Source: Lonicera japonica (taxonomy: Eukaryota; Streptophyta; Magnoliopsida; Dipsacales; Caprifoliaceae). From it: 64,000 bases of DNA. The stretch covers positions 25,706-89,705 of the forward strand of contig JAKCWG010000306.1 in assembly GCA_021464415.1 (NCBI GenBank), given 5' to 3'. Below the pieces are notes generated by a model that ran no database searches, was not told where the DNA came from, and saw only the letters and a program-made list of their open reading frames with translations. The position numbers were made by a program, and so were the translations under genes. Positions 48,088-59,883 of the stretch are shown here, in pieces (position 1 is the stretch's first letter; every line of letters begins with the position of its first letter).

Positions 48088-48777
48088 AGAGAACCCAATA
48101 TCTCATCCATGCTAAGAGTTTTGAGATTCTTAGCTTTTTGAATTACCATCACTTTAAGTCACCATTTCTTAGGAAGAATCCCAAGCACTTTTCTAATCTT
48201 TTTTTCATTTGAATAAACCTTGCCAAGAAGGTCCAAAGCATTAGTGAGAATAAAAAATCGACTATACATGGAAGCAAGTGATTCGTTAGGCTCCATTTTG
48301 AATAACTCGTAATCATGGACAAGTATATTAATATTGTCCTCCTTGACTTAAGAAGTTCCCTTATGGGCAACCTCAAGCTTGTCCCAAATCTCTTTTGCGG
48401 TTTTGCAACTAGAGATTTTATTATATTCATCCATAGATAATGCACAATGTAATGAATTTAAAGCTTTAGCATTGAATTGAATTTTCTTAATATCATGTTC
48501 ATTGTATTCGAATATTGACTTAGGGATAGTATTTCCCCTTTCGTCGATTTTTGTAATCTCATAAGGTCCAACAAGTGTAACCTTCCAATGTTCAAAATCA
48601 TTCGCTTCTAAAAATGTACACATTTTATTTTTTTCAATAGCTATAGTTTTTGCCATCAAACAATGGTGGCCTATAAATAGAAGCACCTTCGGAAAGGCCG
48701 GTTCCTTGATAATATGACATGATCGAGGACTCTAAGATTGTGAAATCAAAAACAAAAGTACACCCTCTTATACCAAT

Positions 48778-50253
48778 TGTTGGTCGAAAATTAACCCTAG
48801 AGGAGGGTGAATAGGGTTTTAAAAACTTAATGCAGAATTAAAATTTTTTCGAAAATTGTTTAAGAAAAACAAATTTACTAAACAAGTTTATCAAGGAATG
48901 TAAGAAATAATCAAACAAACAATCAATCCCAAGACAAGCAATAATAAAACAAGTAAATAGAGAGCTTGAGTTAGAAAGATTAAACTAATTAAAAATCCAA
49001 GGCTTTTGTCGTCACGGTTTTGGTTTACCAAACCATAGTCCGCTCTCGGTTAGTTCCCCGATAATTTCCACTAAAATCAATCTCCTTTCGGGTGAAGATC
49101 AAACCTCTACAAGCGTTGTTGTCTCACACATTCTACAAGTATTGCTACACCACAATTCTCTCACAAGAATCTCTCTTGCTAATCTATGATATTTACCTTT
49201 CACAAATACTAAACAAGAATTTACCGTCTTCTTTTCCTATGAGATTTACCTCTCACAAATGAATACAAATTGTTTGCTAATTCACACCAATTAACAACAA
49301 CTCTCAAATGTTTAAAGAATATAATTGAAGCTCACACTAGAGTTACTTGTTTGATCAATATTTAGCTCAATAAGTATGATTGATCAAAAATAATTTCTTG
49401 AATTTTTTGATATTGAAGATAGATGAAGAATAGAGTATATGAATGATTTAAGGTGTTTAAAATGTATTTTAGATAGTGTATATATAGTCCCAAAAGTGAT
49501 ATAGCCATTTTTGAAGTTTGGTAGAAGTTTGGTACCAGAAATGGTTAAAAATTAAAAATTCAACGGCTATATTCTGAAGCATTAATCGACTGAGCAAAGC
49601 TGCTTAGTCGACTGATGGGCTCTATTCATCAGGGCAAAATCCTAATTTTTACACTTTGTCATATAAGCTCCAAAATCAATTCTAATGCTTTGGGGACTTC
49701 AAAAATAAGTTTCTAAGACACCTATTTTCGAGAAAACTCAAAATATAAGTATTTGAACTTAATATGAATTTATTTCAAAACCGATTTTTGTAAGAATGAT
49801 GTTTTGAAATGATTTTTGATTCAAACTGATTTTGATCAATCTAAGAATGATATAACAATGTATATGAGCTGTATAAATAATCAAATAAGAAACTCTACAT
49901 AAATCCTAAGCACTCACTCAAATATCGAATTAACGAGTCTTCAAATGCTTTGATTTATTTCTTCAATTTGATCTCCACTTAAAATTTTTGTCTTGAAGCT
50001 TTTGCATGTGATCCTTGATCTTGATATCCATAGATTTGCATTGTGATGAGATTGATCTTCTTGCTAGTCCAATGCTTTGTTGACTTGATCGGATATTGAT
50101 TGAATGATCCTTATTAAGATTCCTTTGAGCAATCATGCTATTCTCGATATTCCATATAAATGAACTATAAACTTATATCAAGAAACAAGTTAAATTACAC
50201 ATGATTGATTTATTGTTATTATCAAAATACGATTAAGACCTTCTAGGTCAACA
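48778..50253 (-). repeat. 5' LTR of gag-only copia
   Basis: 1476 bp, termini TGTTGGTCGAAAAT and CTTCTAGGTCAACA. Uninterrupted version of 42692-44965. Confidence 0.88.
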
Positions 50254-50620
50254 ACCATAACCAAAACTGAAGGAGTATAAAATTTGGTTAAGGTAAACTG
50301 GGCCAGTCCAATCTACTCGGAGGCCCATACCACGGGCCTAATAGATGGGCCATCCCCAAACGAAAAAGACTGACAAGAAGATATGTCAAAGAAAAGATAC
50401 CAAGGCACACCGAGATGGACAGCCGAGGCGGAAACCCTCAGGAATTGGAGCACATGCCATAGCACGTGGGAACGCGCGGGAAACGCAAATCAAGGATCAC
50501 ACCAAATCATACTGATCTGTATAGAATCGTGCAGATCCCCACTGCTCCACCACCAACATACGAATTCAGAAGTTGTTAGTAGTGGATAAAGGAATGCAAG
50601 CTGGAGTATTATCTAAGTCT
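50254..50620. other. Unclassified, moderately GC-rich segment
   Basis: Lies between two LTRs. Contains GGCCCATACCACGGGCC and GAACGCGCGGGAAACGC. No gene recognised; it could be a remnant of the gypsy-type element whose LTR follows. Confidence 0.35.
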
Positions 50621-52279
50621 TACCGTCACCCCAATTCGTAACCCCCGCAAGAACTCTAAAACCATTAGAAAAGCACATTTTTAGTCTTAGACTCACCTAA
50701 AAAAACTAAAAACTGCTTCAGAAAGTTTGTAGTCTGACAAAACTGTTTCTAGAGGACTATGTCACGTGACAAACCATAATTTGTCGCACGACAAACTCTT
50801 CTGACCCAGATCATCCACTCCCTAACACATCAATTTGTCAGTGATATCACTTCAGCCTTTTGTCGCACGATAAATTGAGGTGTCGCACGATAAACCTCAA
50901 TTTATCACGCGACAAACCTTTTTGACCCAGACCATCCACTCCTTAACACATCAGTCTGTCAGGGACATCACTTTAGCTGTTTATCGCGCGACAAACCTTA
51001 ATTTGTTGCACGACAAACCTCTCTGACCCAGACTATCCGCTCCCTAACACATTAGTCTATTAGGGACATCACTTCAGCTGCTTGTCGAGCGACAATTCTA
51101 CTTTTAAAAGGAATGTCGCATGACAAACTCCCTCATACTGTATAAATAGGCCAACACCCCAAAGGTTTTAGAAGAGAAAACTTTGCAACCCAAAAAATCA
51201 TGTTATTCTATTTTAATTGTCTGATCCTTGAAAAGTTATCAAGTATTTTCTACAATCGTGTAATTTCTGAAGAATTATCGAATCTATTCTCGACACTTAA
51301 CGTAACTCATTCTGGGTTCGGATTCTCGAAAATATTTGAAGAGGAAAAGCTGATCATCGTTGGAGCTCTCTCTGCCATATTATATTTTCACCCTTTTATT
51401 CTTATATATCGTCAGGAAGGTAAATAAAGTCTCTTATAGTATTTTAAAATTAGATATTTGTGTACTCATTTTATCTTTTATATATGTTGTTTTGTTTGCA
51501 TTTTATTTGAATAAACTTATTGCCAAGTTACAAGTAGTCTACTGTTTTCAAACCAAAACCCTGATAAAATTGTTTGTAAAACAAGAAAAAGTAAGTACAT
51601 TATCGTTCGGACAAAACTAAATTTTTAAAACACCGGATCGATGAAACTTACTTAGGAATTAAACATGAATATATCCTGTGTTTTATATAGATTGTGGTAT
51701 ATCTGATATACTCTCCTCAGGGGTCTAATTCCATATCAAATCAATTCCGATAAGATCCGATCTTTTCTAAAATAATCAAAACAAAGATAAAGCTAACATT
51801 GTTATATGAGGAAACAATATTATAATATCCTTTCAAAATTCCAAAAAATTATAAGACTTTGTCATGTATATTTCATTTCTTATAAAACTAAAGATATCGA
51901 ATCACGGAATACAAGATTTCCATCCCATTCTCCGTTTTCACTAAAATCAAGTTTCTTTATAAATTACTTTAGAAAAGTAGTAGACTTTTTAGTAAAAGCA
52001 TCCAAGTTTTTCAATATAGAATAAACATACAAAGCCACTAGAGACTAAAAAGGCGGAATGAGTGCTTAACACCTTCCCAAATCGTAACATAATTCCCAAA
52101 CCCTATAGAATCATGGTTTCGTAGACAGAAACGTGTGGGCATAAGGCTTGCTTTGGTCTTTGCCCCTGCACACATCTTTTTGTACGTTTTTTTTCGTAAA
52201 ACGTGCTGGAGACTTTCTGATGTTTTAGACCCTCAAACTAGGGATTGAGACATGGGGGTCTCATTTGCGAATTCTCATA
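50621..52279 (+). mobile_element. LTR of gypsy-type family B, palindrome-bearing
   Basis: An inverted relative of 60233-61755. Shared landmarks are CACCCC..TTCGTAACCCCCGCAAGAA at the start, TATAAATAGGCCAACACCCC (51141-51160), the GCGGAATG..TGCTTAACACCTTCCCAAA block (about 52053-52082), GGTTTCGTAGACA, and TCATTTGCGAATTCTCATA at the end. Upstream of the TATA box are three tandem units starting CTGACCCAGA / TTGACCCAG / CTGACCCAGA at 50801, 50932 and 51023. Each contains decayed copies of the palindrome TGTCGCGCGACA (for example TGTCGCACGACA at 50782 and TGTCGCATGACA at 51114). No target duplication is found, and the termini are worn. Confidence 0.75.
51141..51149 (+). promoter_or_regulatory. TATA box of family B LTR
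   Basis: TATAAATAG, 15 bp after a palindrome copy (51114-51125) and followed by GCCAACACCCC. The same arrangement, inverted, is found at 61394-61402. Confidence 0.75.
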
Positions 52280-52928
52280 ATACCCGGTTCATAACATTCT
52301 ACTAGTAGCACTTTGAATTTAGCCGCTTCACTCATAGGTCGCCCCTTCCAATTGGACGATCTATGTCGTTGATTTGTCTCACTATATCATATCCTATACT
52401 AGAGATTGCCCCTTTCGATTGGACTGTTTGAACCATATAACTGGGTGCTCAGTGCCTCAATCCATACCCAGGCTGTACCTTAGCCGCGTCATGTTCGGCC
52501 ATAGATTTATCTTGTTATGTCAAGTTCCTATACTTGGGAGCTCGGTTGCATATATATCCAAGGTATACCTAGCCGAGTTGCGTTAGATTTTGTCCTTGGC
52601 ATGGTGCTTGCTCTAATTATTACAAACCCATGAGTAAAACATATCATTGAAAATCGGCATACAAAAGAAGGGTGCCCATGGACTTTATATACTACTGGCC
52701 AATTCTACTATTTTTTTTCACGTGAAACCTTGGTTCATAACGGTCATTGTTTATTAGAAAACAAATTGTGGAGATCAAGACATCAGGTGTGGATTATTCA
52801 TATATATATAACAATAATGCGACACAGGAAGAAGATACATAAATGTGTCAAGATTGATCATCGAGTTAAATAAGTTCAAATATTTTTTACTTTTGTTTAA
52901 TAAATTTTTTGTCCAATTAGTTAGCAAT
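52280..52928. other. Region with degenerate repeats, origin unclear
   Basis: Words such as CCTTCCAATTGGAC / CCTTTCGATTGGAC, TTAGCCGC and CTATACT recur between 52310 and 52590, so it may be the leader of the family B element. No reading frame of note. Confidence 0.35.
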
Positions 52929-54187
52929 TGATTTAAGGGGAATTTTTTAAATTAATTTGTTGTTACTTAATTTTGCGCTAAAATGCAATAAAACCCTACT
53001 TTTATGTAAAATAATTAAATTAATATAGCGAATAAGTAGGAATCGATCCAAATCCAAGTTAATACCTTGAAAATAGGAAAATTTGTTGAAATCCAATATT
53101 TTAGGAACCGAAATAAAAACATTTTTTTTAAAAAAAATTTGATTTTAAAATTATTTTAACTAAGAAACTAAATTAATTAAATTAAATCAAGCAAATAATT
53201 AATAATAAGAAATCCCAAAAGAATGAGAATCCATCACCATATATATATAAATAAAAAATATCTAATTATATTTTTAATATTAATCCATACTATATATACA
53301 AATTCGAAATCACCATCATTCTTTCTTTAAAACTAATGTAAATAAAAATAGATATCTCCTGTGTCCCTAATTATGGTGATCACAAGAGATCCTTCCTTTA
53401 TTTTAAAAACAATTAAAGTAATAAAAAGAAAATACACGTTATAATAATGGTAATTTTAAAATTTATTTTAATTCGGGATGAATAATTAAACGTCAATTAG
53501 AATTAAATTAAGTCGATTACATCCATGACGATTTCATCTCTCTTATTTGGGAGTTAATTTAGCCAAGCATATTAAATAAGGAGCACATTAAAATAAAATA
53601 ATAATTAATCATTAAAACTAAGATTAAAGTAATTGAATACAAACTATTGAAAATTCAAGTTTTCCTGTTATGATGTTCGAACTAATGAGTACCGCATGGC
53701 TTTACGCTCTCCACTTCTTCACCTTTAATAGTTTGGCTGCGTGGCAACTAGTATATCAAGGATTTTTCTTTCTATAGATCTCTCTAATAATATCTATATT
53801 CTATCTATTTTCTCTATATATTTTCTGTTTATCTATTTTTTTCTCTAGAGAATAGGTCTATATAAAGGAATAAGGGATATAAGTTTAAAAAGTTAAAAAA
53901 AAACTAGAATTGTAGAAGAAATAACAAATATAAGTTCAATTATGATTCTAATTAAAAGATAATATGGAATTGTATTTGAATTAGGAGATAATATGGAATT
54001 GTAATATCCTTCTTCTTTATCTTTTTTTCTAGTCTTTAATTGACTTCTTCCATATTTACTTTTTATCACAATTTACTTATTTCCTACAAAAGACAACATA
54101 AATATTATTCCTCCACAATTTAAACATTAATTATATACTAATAAAATAATATTTAAGGGTTTAAATAATAATTTTGGGCACTTATCA
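52929..54187 (-). mobile_element. Solo LTR, gypsy-type family A
   Basis: 1259 bp on the minus strand, starting TGATAAGTGCCC and ending CCTTAAATCA. Inverted homologue of 35721-36917. Flanks GCAAT (52924-52928) and GCAGT (54188-54192) match at 4 of 5. It carries the same tRNA-like stretch (about 53690-53755), with GGTGAAGAAGTGGAGAGCG corresponding to GGTGAATAAGTGGACAGCG in the other copy. Confidence 0.75.
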
Positions 54188-54192
54188 GCAGT

Positions 54193-54894
54193 ATTACTTT
54201 GATCAAAAATATATATCAAGGGGAGCAATAGAAAATTATTATGACGCCAAATTTAAAGTTTTTAATTTTGTCATGGTATTTATTTTTTAAAATAATTTGT
54301 TTTAATGAGACTTTACGCATAATCTCAAGTTCGGAACATAATATCTCACACTAAAATATTTATTAATTGAATGTATTTAATTTTAATTGAATGTATTTCA
54401 TATCATTTTCTCTTATTCTCATTTACGTGTTGTCTCCACACATGCTCCTAAGTCCTAACATATGGCCCCCCCCTCAAATAATTAGTGAAAATTTATCTCT
54501 ATTAAATGAAGAGCATGACTGCTAATATTGTATATAAATATTCTAACATAAAAAATTAAGAAAATAAAAATTCAATATATAAAAAGTACTGTAAAATACG
54601 TATGAAATATCAATAAAAATAATTTTAAAATACTTATTTCAAATATTAATAGTCATAATCTAAATAGTATTATAGAAATTATGTTTAAGGTTTTCATCTC
54701 TTGTAATTTTATTGTGGTCCCTCCAAAAATTTGTAAATATGATTAACTCCCAACCTCATTTGTCCTTCTGTGGTAATTATTTTTAGTTTAGTGAAAATAA
54801 GAAAAAATGAATGGTCCCCACTTTCTGCTCCCTCTCAACTGCGCGCTATTTAAACCTTTGCCCAAATATGAATTAATAATGATTCTGCAAATTA

Positions 54895-54931
<37 letters not shown>

Positions 54932-55260
54932 TTTTTTTTTGGACAATGATGTTGCAAATTGAAGTTGCTGGATTATGTTACAAGTCACAATGACAGGATG
55001 TTGCACTGGTGATATTCATTTTTCTTAGAGAATGAAAAGGTTTAATTGTCTATTTTACTAAAATATTATATAATTTTCGAAGTTTATGGTCCAATTTTTT
55101 AAATTAGTATTTAAATATGATAAAGAGATTATTATTTTAACTATAACGCTACACATTTGACCAATAATATTAGTACCTTTTCTTTTCTTTTTCTTTTTTT
55201 TTTCTTTAAGGGTGTTTGGGCTAAATTCTTGCATCTTTAGTAAGTCTTCCTAAAATAATC
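54193..55260. other. AT-rich intergenic DNA
   Basis: No gene. TTA microsatellite at 54895-54929. Confidence 0.4.
54895..54929. repeat. (TTA)n microsatellite
   Basis: About 11 TTA/ATT units. Confidence 0.92.
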
Positions 55261-55426
55261 TAAGGGTGTGTTTGATAAGCCATATTTTTCATGGAAAATA
55301 TGGCTTTTCCACCCAAATTCCCATTTTTGTAGTGTTTGATTGCAAATATTTTCCATGAAGTCAAACTCCCACTTTTGCTACTATTCATCTCATTTTCCTT
55401 GTAAAGGTGGAAAATATTTTCTTTGG

Positions 55427-55446
55427 TTGGGGGGGGGGGGGGGGGT
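55427..55446. repeat. Poly-G tract
   Basis: 18-20 consecutive G near the left arm of the Harbinger-like element. Confidence 0.9.
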
Positions 55447-55509
55447 TTTTAGTTTTCTAGGCAATTCGCACAAGGATCTAGGTAATTCAATGACATCATG
55501 TGTGGTCTT

Positions 55510-56345
55510 AAAAAAAAACTGTTTTTTGATGAAGTAAAATTGTTAAAAAAATAAAAAAACTGTTTTAAAAAAAACTGTTTTTCGATGAAGTAAAATTATT
55601 CAAAAAAAAAAAAAACTGTTTTTTTATGAAGTAAAATTGTTAAAAAATAAAAAAACTGTTTTAAAAAAAACTGTTTTAAAAAAAACTGTTTTTCGATGAA
55701 GTAAAATTGTTCAAAAAAATAAAAAAAAAAACTGTTTTTTGATGAAGTAAAATTGTTAAAAAAATAAAAAAAACTGTTTTCCGATGAAGTAAAATTGTTA
55801 AAAAACAAAAAAAAACTGTTTTAAAAAAAAACTGTTTTTCGATGAAGTAAAATTGTTCAAAAAAAAAAAAACTGTTTTTTGATGAAGTAAAATTGTTAAA
55901 AAAAAAACTGTTTTTTGATGATGTAAAATTGTCAAAAAAATAAAAAAACTGTTTTTCGATGAAGTAAAATTGTTCAAAAAAATAAAAAAACTGTTTTTTG
56001 ATGAAGTAAAATTGTCAAAAAAATAAAAAAAAACTGTTTTTCGATCAAGTAAAATTGTTCAAAAAAATAAAAAAACTGGTTTTCGATGAAGTAAAATTGT
56101 TCAAAAAAATAAAAACTGTTTCTTGATGAAGTAAAATTGTTAAAAAAAAAAAAACTGTTTTCGAAAAAACAGTTTTTCGATGAAGTAAAATTGTTCAAAA
56201 ACCAAAAACTATTTTCAAAAAAACTGTTTTTCGATGAAGTAAAATTGTTCAAAAAAAAAAAAGAAAAATTGTTTTCAAAAAAATTGTTTTTTGATGAAGT
56301 AAAATTGTAAAAAAAAGAAAGAAACTGTTTTTAAAAAATCTGATT
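55510..56345. repeat. A-rich minisatellite, about 17 units
   Basis: Unit of about 38-60 bp: an A tract, CTGTTTTTCGATGAAG, TAAAATTGTTC, then another A tract. The word GATGAAGTAAAATTGT or a one-base variant occurs about 17 times (55528 to 56292). Apparent minus-strand frames (55596-55808, 55974-56252) are only translations of the repeat (FTSSKNSFF). Confidence 0.92.
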
Positions 56346-56640
56346 TTTTTAGGTAAGTTCCATGTAAAAAAGATACAAGTTCCATGAAAAAAGGTTCAAG
56401 TTCCATGGAAAATAATAGCTATCAAACAACAAAAGTTGGAAAAAGTTACAATTACCATAGAAAATAATGTCTATCAAACACCAAAAGATGGAAAAATACA
56501 CTATTTTCCGGGTAGAAAATTAATGCAATCAAACACATTTTATTGACATTTTTCATGCAACTCAATTCTAGGTAATTCAATTGCCTGGAACTTATTTTCT
56601 TTCCATGCAAATTCCATACTCGCAATCAAACGCACCCTAA

Positions 56641-56949
56641 TGGTTGCACACCCTTGATATATTACATTTAAGTTTTAAATTCTTAGACAGCTGACCCCAT
56701 GACTAGAAGCACTAACCTGAAATAATTATCTTAGCACTCCTAATCAATTAAGTTAAAAGTATGATTGTTTTAATAAGTATTAAATTTAAAATTAAACTTT
56801 TTATTTGAGATGATATGAGTATAATAAATAAATATGTTTGCCTAAGAGTATCTCTAATTATTCTTGATCAACTATTTGATTCTTTTGTGCAATGAGAGAT
56901 TGAGGAGTGATGTGTATCACTTTTTGTTAATTTCAAAATGAGAAATGAC
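56641..56949. other. Intergenic DNA
   Basis: Nothing recognised. Confidence 0.4.
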
Positions 56950-57069
56950 CAAGTAACCCAAGGGGTTGGTACAACGGTAAAGTTAAATTTGGGATTGTGT
57001 GAGTACACGCATGGTTTCAGGTTCAATTTTTCGCTGTATGAAGTGGGGGTGGTGCTCCGATACCTATGG

Positions 57070-57075
<6 letters not shown>
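56950..57075 (+). repeat. tRNA-derived SINE-like sequence
   Basis: GGGGTTGGTACAACGGTAAAG (near 56962) resembles the 5' part of plant SINEs with an A box. TTTCAGGTTCAATTTT (57015-57030) is a worn B box. It ends next to a GA microsatellite, as SINE tails often do. Confidence 0.5.

Positions 57076-57109
<34 letters not shown>
57076..57109. repeat. (GA)n microsatellite
   Basis: About 17 GA units. Confidence 0.95.
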
Positions 57110-57113
<4 letters not shown>

Positions 57114-57142
57114 TTTAATAAAATTAGTTTACAAAATTACAA

Positions 57143-57395
57143 GGCTCTATTTAATATCAGTATAGAAAATGGTATTAAAAATAATTAATTTGTATGAGAA
57201 GTTGAAAAATGTGGAGATTAATTCTTACTTTTTATCTTTTTTTATAAAAAAATTTCTTTGGGGAAGAAAGAAAATTTTCCATAAGAAATAACAAGGATGG
57301 AAGACAGATACATATATCTCCACTTATTTTTAAATTTTTTTTAAACAAATTAATTATTTTATTTTTATTTTTCACATCTTTATTAAATGAAACTG
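57143..57395. mobile_element. Tourist-like MITE, degraded
   Basis: GGCTCTATTTAATATCAGTA and ..ATCTTTATTAAATGAAACT are imperfect inverted ends, and the interior (TTTGTATGAGAAGTTGAAAA, TATTTTATTTTTATTTTTCA) matches the other Tourist-like copies. The duplication is lost. Confidence 0.5.
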
Positions 57396-59375
57396 TAATG
57401 TGTGTATATATATATGCTCATAAATAGATGTGAAAATTGACAAGAAACAAACACACCTAAATTTGTATTCATTATAGCTGCACCGCTGCTACATTTAATT
57501 TTTTCACAAAAATGGAACGTGGGGCTTACTTTTTGTGTAATTTTGTAAACTATTTTAATTAATCAATTTATTTAATTGGCCCTTTCTTTTTTAAAGTAGA
57601 CTGAGAGATGCTTAATACCTACTATGGAAAAAGGGCCCAAATTCCTAATTAAAGCTACAGTCTGCAACAGTGGAAGGGCACCAAGCCCCATGATTTTTTT
57701 TATTTTTTTTTCAAATAACCATGAAAAAAAATTAAGAGATTATATTCCGTAACAGACCCAAAGCCCATATTTTTTGAAATATGCACAAATATTTGTAATG
57801 GTGTCGACTGTCATTTATCCCATTTGATTTTTAGATACAAACAAAAGGTGATATTATTGATATACGCACAAATTTAAATGATTAAATTAGTAATTCAAAT
57901 GAGATGTCAAGTTGACGACCCAGCATTGCACAAATTAATGGTCATTCTTGGAGGTACATACTCTCAGACAAACATATATGCATATATTTGTTTGTTTTAC
58001 CGGTTTCATCTTAAATTAAGAACTTTATTTAACATTTAGTACTTTTTAAGAAAATTATAGTTTCAGCCTAGGTTTATTTATTTTTTTAACCTTTGATTGT
58101 TAAATGCTGATTACTAATTGTTGGGTGCTAAATGCTGAATTTAAATTCTGAAAATGCTATTTGTTTTTAATTATGTATGGGGTTCTGAATTTTAAGTTTT
58201 CGTATAAAACAATGGTTTAGATTCCGCATTAAGCATTTAGCGAGACTAATGTCTTTTAATGCCAAATGCTTAATTATTAAAAAAAACAAAAATAGTTGTT
58301 AACCTCTTAATGATTTAAATAAATATATATATATATATATATATCATATTGTACCTCTGAATACTTAAAACTCTCTCATTAAATATTTAAAGAAAAAAAC
58401 AAACCACCCCTTAGTTAATTATATTTGGAATGCTAAAATACTTATTAAAGGATATGAGTCTTTGACTTTCATCCTACATGTCACCAATTTGATTCTTAGG
58501 ATCCTTTGAAACTTTTAAATGTATCAAACTAATGAAGAAGAGTACGTCTTTTAAATCTTAAATCACGTGAGTGGAATTAATCGAGATTCATGTCTCAAAC
58601 ACTCTTCCTTTAAGGTAAAATAATAATAAAAAAATTGGTCAAATTTTTAATTTTTTTTTAATTAAAAACCATTCGGCTTGTCTTATTTACAAGAAAATCT
58701 TTCCATATATACTTTAATTAATTAAAAAGAAAACAATAAGATATATTTTAGAATTTTCGATAACAAAATAAATTACCTAATAAAAAATGGTTATTCAGTT
58801 GTTTACATTTTGGCATATTCAATTGTTGAGGATTTTGTCAAATACCTATCTTATCAATAATGAATAAACGTATAAAAAACTATTAGTAGTTAGTCCATGT
58901 TAATTTTGCCGTTTGTTCTGCCATATTCATGTAAAGAATGTGAAAAGGAAATAAATAATTAAGTACACCAATTTGTAAAAACAAAATTTCAAAACAAAAT
59001 AGTCCACATGAATGGACAATATATTGAAGAGTTCGGATTGGTTGAGTACCCACGCAATATAACCCTTTTAACTAACATGAGTTGGTTCAAGTGAAAAGTG
59101 TTCAGGTTCCTTAAGTAAAATATTCTTCTGGATTTAATTACAGGCGCGTGTGAATGGAGCTCCCTACAAAAAGAGCCTAACCATATTTCTAGTCGAGTAT
59201 GGGATACCTTGATGAAAAAAAAATCTTGATTGACTAATTCATTAAAAAATTTTTAAATTCACAATTCTATTTACTAATAATAGAATGTATCAACCAATCA
59301 TAAATGCAAGAGCTTATGTCATTAAAATTAAATATAGATACATTATGCCCATTAAATTTATACATTGCTTAAATA
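57396..59375. other. AT-rich intergenic DNA
   Basis: No gene. An (AT)n run lies at 58322-58344. Around 58095-58275 AAATGCT/AGCATTT-type words recur in both orientations, perhaps a worn MITE. Confidence 0.4.
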
Positions 59376-59846
59376 CAGTGTTCTAAAAGGCAGCATCTAG
59401 GTTGGCTAGGTGGTGCCCAGGTGCTCTAATTAGTGCCTAGGCAGGTAATTAGGCTCCGAAATAAATTAGGCGGGTGTCTAGGCAGACAGCCTAGTGCAGA
59501 CTAGGCGGGAGCTAGGCGAATAGACTTAATTTTTTTTTCTTGTTTTGATGGAGCTGCCTATTTCTCTTTTTGTTAAAAAATTACCATTTAAAAAAATGGA
59601 TACAATCTATCAACCATCATAAGTAAATTCATCTTTCATTCCTCCGATTGAAACAAAACCTTAGCCAACAATTACAATCGCTAGAAGATATTCAAGAAGA
59701 GTTCGCTTTGACTAGTTATAAACACACCATACTACCTTATTTCCTCGATCTTATCTTGAACTTTCTTCTTATTTTTCTTTTATTGCTGCCTTTTCTTTTC
59801 ACTAGCTTATTATTATTGTTGTTGTTGTTGTTGTTGCTGCTGCTGC

Positions 59847-59883
<37 letters not shown>

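Larger units (their letters stand above)
45305..48720 (-). pseudogene. Gag of the copia derivative, broken and interrupted
   Basis: Starts at ATG 48718-48720, followed by a short leader and the RPPLFDGKNYSY motif typical of plant copia gag N termini. A TGA plus an extra A in a homopolymer (about 48630-48645) then break the frame. UBN2-type gag continues (WKVTLVGPYEITKI, NALNSLHCALS-like region, EIWDKLEVAHKG), with TAA near 48348 and TGA at 48159-48161. The solo LTR at 45815-48087 splits the gene after SMDEILGSL. The C-terminal part (45305-45809) carries an intact zinc knuckle CFYCQKLGHYKLNC (CX2CX4HX4C), a Lys/Glu-rich stretch and an acidic DSDEDESDIESSDEE segment before the stop. A capsid protein that once packaged RNA; now dead. 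Confidence 0.88.
42692..50253 (-). mobile_element. Gag-only copia derivative with nested solo LTRs
   Basis: LTRs at 48778-50253 (1476 bp, 5' in element orientation) and 42692-44965 (about 1493 bp after removing an insertion) share TGTTGGTCG.AAAT.AACCC starts and CTTCTAGGTCAACA ends. A primer-binding site (TGGTATAAGAGGGTG, 48761-48775) and polypurine tract (AAAAAGCGGGAGAT, 44966-44979) sit at the correct edges. Once the nested solo LTR is discounted, only about 1.5 kb lies between the LTRs, and it encodes gag alone; no protease, integrase or polymerase is present. The TTTGATGATGACAA before the tract recalls SIRE/Maximus-type elements. The flanks GTTAC and ACCAT do not form a duplication. Confidence 0.85.
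55264..56637. mobile_element. Harbinger-like element expanded by a minisatellite
   Basis: Left GGGTGTGTTTGATAAG and right GCAATCAAACGCACCC are inverted repeats, with TAA duplications at 55261-55263 and 56638-56640. Subterminal segments are mirror-like: AAATATTTTCCATG on the left and CATGGAAAATAAT..CTATCAAACA on the right. The middle (55510-56345) is a tandem array. Non-coding. Confidence 0.85.

Noticed and set aside
48149..48445. 98-codon minus-strand frame
   Set aside because: It is the wrong frame across the gag pseudogene; the gag frame, although stopped, shows the family motifs.
55596..56252. Two minus-strand Phe/Asn/Ser-rich open frames
   Set aside because: They are translations of the A-rich minisatellite; the same FTSSKNSFF motif recurs with each unit.
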